From NCBI GenBank assembly GCA_014871385.1, contig CM026433.1:4297573-4361572 (forward strand): 64,000 bases of DNA, written 5' to 3'. Of this stretch, positions 33,101 through 42,100 are shown one piece after another. Source of the stretch: Ceratodon purpureus (taxonomy: Eukaryota; Streptophyta; Bryopsida; Pseudoditrichales; Ditrichaceae). How positions within the stretch are numbered: the first letter of the stretch is position 1; every line of letters begins with the position of its first letter. A program made the position numbers and the translations under genes. The notes beneath the pieces were generated by a model. That model did no database searches, was not told the origin of the DNA, and saw nothing but the letters and a program-made list of their open reading frames with translations.

Positions 33101-34799
33101 ATCATCTAAGTAGTTTATTTTGAAATCAATTGACTGGCTTTAGGCTGTTCTTTACAGAACTACATTGTCGAAGCTGATTGTCGTTAGTTTCTTAGAATGT
33201 GGATTTGTGCATTTCTGGGATTCTATAATATGCATTTGGTATCATGTACTAGAGGTTTGTTTACTTGCTTAATTCTAACAACGTTTTTGTTCCGATATTT
33301 TTTTCACGCAGTTTCTCTCTCTGGAAGAAGAAGCTTCCATGCCTACGTGTAATTTGTCGGAGACTGTGCACAACAAGTGGCTGCAAGCATCAGGCAACAA
33401 TATGGTTGACCTCTATGACGCCACGCTTGACGATTATTGCAGAGCGGCTTTGCAATCCACTCAATTCCACAACTTCTTGAAGGGGCATCTTGGAGGATCA
33501 GGGCCTTGTAGGAATGTGCTCAAGTTGCGTGCAGCGACGCGGAATGGTAACCCAGTGAAAATCGCTCAGATCGTTGGACAGATCTCTGTCGATGCTGGTT
33601 TAAATTCACGAGTTCCGCACCTGGAAGGCGAGAGTATTTTTGGGTCAGCCAAGCGTAAGTTAGACCTTCCTCCTGGCGATGACGATGACTCCCATCGCCA
33701 TGATCGGGTCAATTTCTCAATTCCAAAATTGGGAAAGAAGTCAACACCAGGGGCGACGCGTAGCTTGAAGCGATCTCCGAAGTCATCGGAACTGGAATCG
33801 GATATTGTGCCACCGGTTGTACCTGTGGTAACTCGAAACAACTTGCCAATCCGGGAGTCCCCTTGTACTAATCCTCTGGAATGGCGCATTGAACGGATTT
33901 CGCCTGAATGCAAGGATCAGTGTAGGGGTTACAATGGTGATGGCAAGAGGTGCAACGCTCGCATTGCCAAGTACAGGCGACCCACTGCTGCTCCAACTTT
34001 CACCGGAATTCAGAGGAAGTTCAAATCCAGTGACACGGAACAGAAGCAGTTCTGGTTTTGTCCCACTAACCTTCAGGCATGTGTGATGGGTGGGCGTTCT
34101 AAATACATCATGCATTATGCCGATGTTCCAGAGATCTGGCCAGTCATGTCAGGTACTAATTTGACTCAGATTGAGATAGACAGTTTTGAATCTGCTGGTT
34201 TTAAGCTAGATGAGGGATTTGTAAGCCACGTCGAAAAGACCCACGCTTCTACAGTTGAAGGTCATCCATCGACAATGCGTGGAGGACCCACAGTTGATCG
34301 CTTCAAATGGAGTGATCCAGTTTATTCTGAGACCGATGTCAACCATGTTCCAAGGCCCCCTAAGTCATCTGGGGATTATAGGCCCACTATGCGAGAGGGT
34401 AAGAAATTCAAGAATGTTGCGGAGCCATCAGCTGAGCATACTGCAAAATTTAATAGGTCCAAGACAATCGAGTGTTCTTTACTGAAGGTGAAAAAGGTCC
34501 CTCATCCAGGTTATGGATACGTTTTCACTGTCCACACTCCTGGATCTATCGCCAAGAACCAGCTATACGAAGTCACTATCGGTGATTTCCCATCATGCAC
34601 TTGTCTTGACTTCATCACAATGAAGACTAGTGCCCTCGGCCGTGGCCAGAAGAAATGGATTCTGTGCAAGCACCTTTATTTCTGCCTTCAGAAGTTCATG
34701 GATTGTACCGTGGAGGATAAGTTCATCCATCGCCCTGCTTGGACGTTCAATGAAGTCCGTATGTTGACAGATAAAGCTGATTGGTATGCTTACACTTAG
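30173..34799 (+). CDS. SWIM zinc-finger transposase (MULE/KDZ-like)
   Basis: Two exons, 30173-32617 and 33312-34799, joined in phase 0 (TCTGAG|GTAAAT ... TTCACGCAG|TTTCTC), giving 1310 aa. The start, ACAATGGCT, is in good context. Residues 1-~330 are Ser/Thr-rich and probably disordered. Residues ~388-490 form a Cys/His zinc domain (CLGHLRC, CPHIE, CRFCK, CSCK, NHNHPV) resembling FLYWCH/GCM-type DNA-binding modules. The core has RNase-H-fold-like segments, including VMTIAVCDMQSE, GFMADSAQANFNAV and ERTCQFHW with a C..H pair. The last ~70 residues carry a SWIM finger: CTC at ~1243, then CKH with Cys1267 and His1269. SWIM fingers and a C-x2-H pair are typical of MULE transposases, and KDZ-type elements are a possible alternative. 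It lies about 400 bp from the right inverted repeat. The 694-bp intron is packed with dyads. Confidence 0.8.
32684..33160. repeat. Palindrome cluster 6 with 42-bp triplet, transposase intron
   Basis: Eight dyads: 32684 (GTTCGTTAGAGAAC), 32726 and 32768 (GTTCGGTACCGAAC, perfect palindromes), 32810 (GTTCTGTACCGAAC), 32852 (GTTCGGCACAGAAC), 32938 (GTTCTTTACAGAAT), 33043 (GATCTGTACAGAAC) and 33147 (GTTCTTTACAGAAC). Sites 32726-32852 are spaced exactly 42 bp apart in repeated units containing CCTTTGTCCTTGCCCTAATT or a close variant. Confidence 0.92.
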
Positions 34800-35182
34800 G
34801 TTTCTCAGCTTTGGCGGTTTCCGTTAGATATATTAAGAAGGTTGCACTATTAAGCTATAGAATACTATAGCTCTGGATGTTGAAGTAGAGTACTTTGATT
34901 ACTTTCTTTTAGCATTCCAGTATATATCGGCAATTTGCATTGCTTGGTTTTGATTGGATTTGTGCCAATTAAATAAGCACCCTCTACTTGTTTCCTAATT
35001 TCATATTAATTGATCCGTTTACATTTTGTTCCTTACTCATTTTACTTAGTTTTACTTACGGTAGTGCTACATTTATCATCCATTTTCAGACGAAAGTCAC
35101 GAATGATAAATATTTCATTCGTTGTCATCGACAGTTTACATCCGGTAAAAAAACATGGAAATTACTAAAATAAGAAAAATTG
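34800..35182. other. Transposase 3' region and right subterminal DNA
   Basis: AT-rich, non-coding. No dyad of the 14-bp family was seen here. A weak inverted match to the left subterminal region is visible around TTTTAGTAA. Confidence 0.4.
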
Positions 35183-35233
35183 CATGAGCCATGAGCGCTC
35201 ATGGCTCATGGCTCATCGCTCACCGCTCATGTC
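35183..35233 (-). repeat. Right terminal inverted repeat, heptamer-built, with internal hairpin
   Basis: Reads CATGAGCCATGAGC, then turns into the inverse GCTCATGGCTCATGGCTCAT and ends CGCTCATGTC. The outer 10 bp are the exact inverse of the left end. The internal turn near 35196 makes a perfect foldback of about 28 bp. Confidence 0.75.
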
Positions 35234-35620
35234 ATAGCCTCCCTCCGTGTCAAAGAACAGATGTGATAACCAAGTGGAAAACACCTCGGTTACAAGTATC
35301 CACCGAAGGTAGCCAACGACAAAACAAAATAACAACAGTCACCCAGATCAATCATCCTCTGCTCTGTCTGCACAGACTCTAAACTTGGTACAGACTGATT
35401 TCACAAAACCCTGGAGACTAAACTTAACTTAAGTTAGGGCCAGGTCTCTCCTCAAGTTGCTCTTGCCATGCATCCCTAGCATGGAACTCACTCAGACCGA
35501 GGCAAGTGGGATGAAACAGCGTCCGGGCATCGGATAAGGTGCTCCGTCCGATGTCGACTCAGCATGAGCATCAACGTGGCAGCAACCTCCCCCAAAAATA
35601 TGAGAAAACTGATGAGCTCA
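35234..35620. repeat. Host duplication copy B, right half
   Basis: Continues the duplicated host segment after the element, matching copy A from about 1041 to 1380. Matches include ATAGCCTCC, GGTTACAAG-ATCCACC, CAATCATCCTCTG, CATGCATCCCT and GACCGAGGCAAG. Similarity fades after about 35600. Confidence 0.65.
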
Positions 35621-37024
35621 TACCAAACTTGCCCGGCATCATCGACCCTGATTCCAGATGCGTTGAAGACTCAACGTTCCCCATTCTGCCTTCAAGTTGC
35701 CTCCTGGAGCCCTCAAAGGCGGTCACCACCATGCTCATTGCTCCGATCACCATCCCATGTCCCTGTCTCCAACCCAAACTCTCATTTTGTTGCTCTGCCT
35801 AGAAGTGTTCCCATCTTCCACTGGATTCTAGTTCGTGCAGCTTTGTTTGCAGGTTGCTAGCTCATCGTTGAAGGTATGCGTGCACCATGGCTTGAATCCT
35901 GCTCCTCTGTTCATCTGCTAGGATTCGATTTGCTGCGATCGTCTGTGATTGCCGCACAATTGGAAGGTTTTATGATGTTTGACTTACTTGAGTTGAGGAG
36001 TGATTTTTTTTACTTGTATGGTGATCGTTTGAGGAGATTTTTCTTCCTTAGCCAGCGGTGGAATAGCTTGAAGTCTAAGAGTCTAAGAGCTCGATGTTGG
36101 TGATGTTTTTTTTCTGTTGATTGAATGGTTGGAAGTTTTTTTGTGACTTGAGTTTTTGGGTTTAGGGCCCGGTCAGTTAGAACGGCGATGTTTTACATAC
36201 GGGTTGAGAGTGTAGAGGTCATGTAAGATTGGCTGGGCTGTCTCTCGGATTGGAGCATGGATGTAGGCCTTTGATGCTCTTTGGAGCCAGGGAGGGTGTT
36301 CCAGTAATTGAGTTTTTGCTGGTAGTTTGTTGTTAGATTCGAGATTCCTGAGGAATCGTTTGAGCGGTGAATTGGTCATCTCCTGCCATGGATCGCCTTG
36401 TTACCGATCCGAGCATGTTAAGCGATTGGGAATGTAGATTAGTAAGGAGTGCTTTTTTTTCCTTGTTCGGCCGCTCGTCCCTGTGGAACATGGCGTGTTC
36501 CGTGTTTGGATTTGTGGAGATTTATATGTCTGTTGCACTTAGTCTCTAAGATGTACTATCTAATCGCCTGCTGCCAAGGTAGTGTCAAGTGTTTTGGTAG
36601 CGGAGGCTGCCATAGCCATCGACCTTGGTGAATCGTGTGAAACTCAGCAGTGATGAGAGAATCTAAATCAACCTCGGAATCTTATTATAGTATGAGATTC
36701 TAAGAATCAGCGGAATTTAGAAAACCTTGATCATGAAGCAATATGCCATTGAATCTTAGCATGTATAATCATTCACAATCGCATAGTCAGAGTGTTCAAA
36801 GTTTCATATATGAACATTTGAGTAAGAAACGTGGTTTTATTGATATGTTCTCTTAAGCAGATTTTGCCATTTGTTTCCTTTGAGTCCTATGTTTTGGGTT
36901 TTTCTTTGAACGTTACAAGGTTTATGTCTCTAGTATCTCAATTTCTGTCAGAAACGGAGGCCGTTAAATCACTTATATTTTCACGACTCAGTGTCTTTGA
37001 CGATGTTCACTATTCTCTAAGAAA
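35621..37024 (+). other. Intergenic DNA and probable leader of the 37025 gene
   Basis: No coding region is supported. A donor-like GAAG|GTATGCG near 35873 and several later acceptors suggest a spliced 5' leader for the downstream gene. This is tentative. Confidence 0.3.
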
Positions 37025-37621
37025 ATGAGCACTAAGGAGTTTCTGACACGAGAAGCTGATACCCCGGAATACAGGATGGTGGGATACGATTCACAGAAGT
37101 CGTTCGGCAAACCGAGCCGCAGTGAGGACCTCGGCACCCCGGAGGAGCAAGAGGAGCACGCACGCAAAGTACGAGCCTACCTAGAAGCAAATGCCCCGAA
37201 GCGAATCGTGAAACCTAGCCGGAGCGATGCAGATGACATGACCAGCAATGCAACCAGCGAAGTGGGTGCAATCTCCCATGACCCACCTGAGCGGATGAAG
37301 TACCTGCAACTGCTTGCCAACGGCGCCCCGCTGCAAACACTAGGCTCCGGGGAAGTGGACGAAGACTACACCGAGAGCGAGTACTACAAGTGCATGGCTG
37401 CCATCGACAAGGAGCACCACACCACTGGCACTGGATTCATCAAGATCGACAAGACTCCCGGAGGATTTCACCTGCATGTTGCCAATCCCCAGGGCTCTCG
37501 TAGCTTCCGAGAGCGGTACCGATGCAATCCTGCCATGAATGATTGGGAACCTGCACATGATATCAGTGTTGCTGCATCGACCTTGAAGCCTCTCCGTAGT
37601 GAATCAGGAGTGGAGTTGTGA
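37025..37621 (+). CDS. Plant-type conserved protein of unknown function (198 aa)
   Basis: Single-exon frame with start AAAATGAGC. The product is hydrophilic, with two KPSRS motifs (FGKPSRSED and IVKPSRSD), an acidic TESEYYKCM segment and HHTTGTGFIKID. The motif set recalls a small plant family of soluble proteins of unknown role (I think of MEE59-like proteins, from memory and not checked). GC is clearly higher than in the flanks, as expected for an expressed gene. No signal peptide or membrane helix is visible. Confidence 0.65.
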   Translation: MSTKEFLTREADTPEYRMVGYDSQKSFGKPSRSEDLGTPEEQEEHARKVRAYLEANAPKRIVKPSRSDADDMTSNATSEVGAISHDPPERMKYLQLLANGAPLQTLGSGEVDEDYTESEYYKCMAAIDKEHHTTGTGFIKIDKTPGGFHLHVANPQGSRSFRERYRCNPAMNDWEPAHDISVAASTLKPLRSESGVEL

Positions 37622-38229
37622 GTGCAGTGGTATGCTCTGAGCTTATAGTGAAATTCAATTATGGCTTGTTAATCCCCATGTGTGATATTATAGCTGTAGC
37701 CTGGTCTGCAAGTTTGGGATTCAGGTTCTGAGAATTGCTTCTCAAACCTTGTACAACTTCTGAAAATCTCTCGTTGCAACCACGATTATTCTCTCAGATT
37801 CATTCTCTTGGGTAGCTCATTTACAAAGGAGTTTTCTCTTTCTCAGCTCTTATCATACTTTGATGGAGAGTTATGCTCTGATTATTGGAAGAATCTCTTC
37901 AAGGTATTCCACAGGATTTGAAACTAAAGTTTCCTGATGCTTCTGTTTGAGATTGTGGACAATGATGTCTGATAAAGATGGTGACCATGGATTGCAATGC
38001 TTTGTACCAAAGTAGACCTCTGGATTTCTCAAAGAGAAGAGTCTCTCTATTTGTCCAAAAGGCTGGGGCATGTAAGGAATTCAGTTGAACAAAAAGAATT
38101 TTGTAAGCGTAGCAAAATTGTTGAATATATGCTCAATTATTTCAAAGAAAATGAACTAGAACTACCCAATTACTTCCACATGTGGGAAAAGATGGATGGG
38201 AAGTAAATGCCATCGAAGCATAAATTTCA
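37622..38229. other. Intergenic DNA
   Basis: Contains the presumed 3' UTR of the 198-aa gene. Short ORFs at 37871-38206 have no family signature and may belong to the adjacent copia remnant. Confidence 0.35.
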
Positions 38230-38450
38230 GATTCAACCTTGAACTAAGGTTGAGGAATCAAACTAACACCTAAATTTATTGCACATTGTTTATGTTTATT
38301 CAGAGGGACCAATTTTGTGAAAATATCAGCAGTCAATCAGGCTCAGTTGGAATATAATGGAATTGAATTTCTCTTGCACGAACTTTTTCTCTAGTGAGTA
38401 TCAACATGCTTACTACGAGAATGATAATTAGAATAGACAATACTCCCACA
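38230..38450 (-). pseudogene. Ty1/copia polyprotein remnant (RNase H end)
   Basis: On the minus strand the broken frame reads SRSKHVD, then REKVRAREIQFHYIPTEPD, followed by stops. This matches the copia RNase-H C-terminus pattern (SRSKHI-x-HFLRE...G-I-x-YIPTEEQ). In-frame stops and missing flanks show an old dead fragment. No LTRs were found. Confidence 0.75.
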
Positions 38451-39121
38451 CCAGGTAGTTTCAGTTTCAAGTGTATAAATAAGATCGGTGATGGAAAAAT
38501 GTTTACCCTTGCCCTATGTCCAGGAATGAATATGTCTAAAAATCCAAATCAGTATGTCTAAACAGTCATGGATGTTCTTTAAAAAAATCCAAATCATGGT
38601 TTATACAATATTTACAATTTCATCATGTTCAGTAGTTCAAATATATACACCAGTGGAGTCATTGAATCACACATCTAGAACATCTGAGAAAACTAGCACT
38701 AAATGTTAGCATAAAATGAAGTACTGTGATGGCTGCATAATCTCACTAAAAAGAAAACATCTGGCTCAAGATCCAGTCTGCAACTAAAAAGCAACACCAT
38801 TACAACACCTGAGTCTTCAGACTAAGTGACTCAAATCTCAAAAGTCAACATGCAAATTATTCGTGAGTACTCTGGAAGGAAGCACCTCTTGATTCACACC
38901 AGCTTCCAACAAGGTTAGTCCTTCTGATCCCTCTAGCACCTGCACTGGGACGTGAATTAGAAGGTAGATGCTTCCTCTAACTACGATATCATACTATTAA
39001 CCATGTGTGAACCTAAAACTTATCTGTTACAGTCACTGGAGCTGTGCTGTTTTGCATTATGATCCTTCCCACAAGATGGTCGTTTAAAACAAAGTCGGCA
39101 ATGCTATATAATCGACACTGT
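38451..39121. other. Intergenic DNA 3' of the Ca2+-ATPase
   Basis: AT-rich; probably includes the ATPase 3' UTR. No other gene is supported. Confidence 0.4.
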
Positions 39122-42100
39122 TCACACAGCAGATACGACATGGGTTTTCTCTCCGTCATGAATTTCTCCATTTGATGGAAGGCGTCGGTTATCAGCATCA
39201 CTTATGTTTCCTCCATGATGGTTCGATGTTACAGCTATTGGATCTGCAACACATTCACTGTGAGACACATAACATATTTTCTGTTCCTTTTGAGTGAGTA
39301 CCAACAGTTTGTAATACACATACAGTGTAAACCAATTTGCAATGATGAAATTGAAGCAGAAAAACCTCACCATTAGTCTGCTCACTCTCCTTTGGAATGC
39401 TTTCTGTTGCATCAAGGCTGTCTTTAGCTTTCGATTTCTTTTTCTTGCCCCATAGTCCACAGCAGAGGTTGAGTCTGGGTTGGAATTGCTTTTTCGGAAC
39501 AGGTAAAAACTTCACTAAGAATCCCACTGGCCAACTGTAACAGCACCACGTACCACAGGTGTTTGATAAATAACAATAATAACAATAATTATAATAATAA
39601 ATTTTGATTAGTTTTTTTTTAAATCATCTACACTTAAAGAAAATCTTGCAAATCAGGATCATGACACATCACGATACAGCATCAGCGTAGTCGGAACTTT
39701 AAACTTCAACATACCTTATAAAACCAATCACAATACAAAGACCCCAATATTTGGCTTCAAGTTTTGTAGTCCGGGCAAATCTATTCAAGAATTGCACGAT
39801 AACAAACTGCAATCATAAAACACGAGGAATATCAAGCATTAAATAAACTTCTTTTCAACAAGATCCTTGCTCAAAAGCTCAAGCATTACATGGATCAGCC
39901 CTCACCCAGCCTCCGATTATATCCCAGAAACAGAAAAGAATATTTAAAGATTACATAGTAACAAATTCTAGTAATCACATATAACTCCTGCAATCCTGAT
40001 CCTTTAGATAGGAGAACGTAAGTTAACTCACCTGAAGTATCACTTCCACTACTATAATACTAATGAAGAGGTAATTCTTATGAATGCCTTGAAAGATGTT
40101 GAAAGTGGTAGGTCTTCTTGCGTTGATTTCGTTGAAAACCTGAAGATATTAGAAGGAACTATTGATTAGAAATTGACAAAATCACAGAAACCAATGAAAG
40201 TCGTCGAAAATGACTACTGAAGCTCGGTGTTCACACAAAGCTCTACCAGTTCTCCTTGTTTCGTTCACCTGTCCTTCAAAGAATCACTAGCAACCACGGT
40301 CTCGATACAAAGTAATAAAAACTATAAGCTCACCTGGCAGAATACGAAGGCGTTAAATATAATCGTGGTTCTTAGTACGTCCCGTGGCTCGTCATCGTCT
40401 TTAAGAAGACTTTTGTCCGTTGGACCGTCGTTCGGAGAAAGCTTCAGGATGCTGTTTCCGGCGAAATCCAAGGTCAATAAAACCACTATTTGAAAAATGG
40501 CCTGCAAGACACCATCAAGGCAGACTCTCAGTGGAGGATGTTATCCAATAGGTTGTCGGTCAGGGTCATTTAACCAGTCAACCCCAAAAAATCTTCGAAA
40601 TCAAAGCACTTTGCTTGGGTAGGTGGAGTACCTGGGCTAATATATTTCTCCACATAATATTGGTGATCAGTGGCTCGCTGCATAACCCAAAGAACACAGC
40701 TTAGGAACCACGTCTTGTTCAAAGAATCGGAATAAAATGTTCATCCCATAAACATATATTGCTTGACCTAGCAAGCAAACGGCATGACTGTTCATATATA
40801 TCAAACTATTTCCAAAACTGCAGCTTCGAAGGCATAGAACGCACGTTCTACCAACTGGTTTCAAATCCATCAGGTCATCTGTGGGTGGCTCAGTCGCAAG
40901 TGCAAGTGCTCCGAGGGTGTCCATAATCAAATTCACCCATAATAACTGCCAGCACAGCATTATTCAACATGTCAAAACCCAAATGATCACAAATTGGAAA
41001 TAATCATATTGAACTATATAACATGTAGGCTTTACTCCGATAAAAGTGACTGCAAACTCGAAGCTTCTAAATATCCTAATATACAGACTGCAAGTACAAC
41101 ACAGAGGTACAAACCTGCACTGCTGTCAATGGAACCTTTCCGGTTGAAATTGATGATATAAAGTTGATGGTAAGAGCAGTGACATTCACTGTCAATTGAA
41201 ATTGTATAAACTTTTGAATGTTTGAGTACACTGACCGTCCCCAGCGCACAACCTGATAGTGAAGGTAGAAATATCAGACATAAATGCACATCGAACACAA
41301 ACCAAACGAAACTCCTATAACCCATTATTAGACAAGTCGACATGTACTGACACTTCAGACAATATATATTAAACTGCGCCTAACAAAATTAAAAAGCGAC
41401 AACGCACCTTGACAACGGAGGTGAAATTGTCATCCAGAATGATGATGTCAGAGCTCTCCTTTGCAACCTCTGTCCCTGAAATACCCATAGAGAGGCCAAT
41501 ATCCGCCTGCAATACCAGATACTAACATCAGCTACGACAGACTCATAATAAAAGAAAAACGTCATGAAACAGCCAGATCAGACTCCAAGCAGAAACATAT
41601 GGCTCCTTCCACCTCAGTGGCTTAATACCTCATGCAATGCAGGTGCATCATTTGTTCCATCACCAGTTACGGCCACCACATTCCCTCTCTGCTTTAACGA
41701 CTTCACTAATTTCAGCTTATCAGTTGGAGACGACCTAGCCATCACCTGCAGCACATTGAATAAGAAGTTGGTGTCAGTGGCATCTTACATTCTCAGAACG
41801 AGCAATCGTTTGTGTTCCAAACACTGACAGTTAGAACTAGTAAGAATTGTATTTAAGTGTAGTCAGAAGTGACCTGCTAACAAGCATAAGAAGAATTCCA
41901 TCAGCATGACAATGGCAAGAGTTACTTACGACAAGCTTCTCCAAATCTCTGTCAAGACGAGCGTCATCCCATGTTCTGAAATCGGGGCCCTCGACCACAA
42001 GCCCGTCATCCTTGAGGATACCACATTCTTGGGCGATTGCCCTCGCTGTAATTACGTTATCACCTGTGACCATGCGCACCTGACCAAGACCCAAGCACAC

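Larger units (their letters stand above)
6135..35233. mobile_element. 29.1-kb giant TIR DNA transposon with ParB-methyltransferase, RING, membrane-protein and SWIM-transposase genes
   Basis: The ends are inverted copies: GACATGAGCG at 6135 and its reverse complement CGCTCATGTC ending at 35233. The element interrupts a host segment whose intact relative lies at about 480-1400. CTAG precedes it and ATAG follows it; the empty site has one ATAG, so a target duplication of about 4 bp with one change is possible but not secure. The transposase (30173-34799) lies next to the right end. Cargo genes have spliceosomal introns. Forty-eight 14-bp dyads occur only inside these borders. The transposase resembles MULE/KDZ-like enzymes with a SWIM finger, but the size and cargo are unlike an ordinary Mutator element. 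Borders are read from the inverted repeats; a nested composite cannot be excluded. Confidence 0.75.

Noticed and set aside
9680-33160. Dyads as plant heat-shock elements, LexA boxes or bacterial parS sites
   Set aside because: Heat-shock elements alternate GAA and TTC at 2-bp gaps, and LexA boxes and parS have different spacing and cores. The similarity to parS is only conceptual, through the ParB-like protein.
6135-35233. The whole unit as an endogenous giant virus or bacterial contaminant
   Set aside because: No capsid, packaging ATPase, polymerase or other viral hallmark gene was seen. The genes have normal spliceosomal introns, and the ends are inverted repeats flanked by host DNA.
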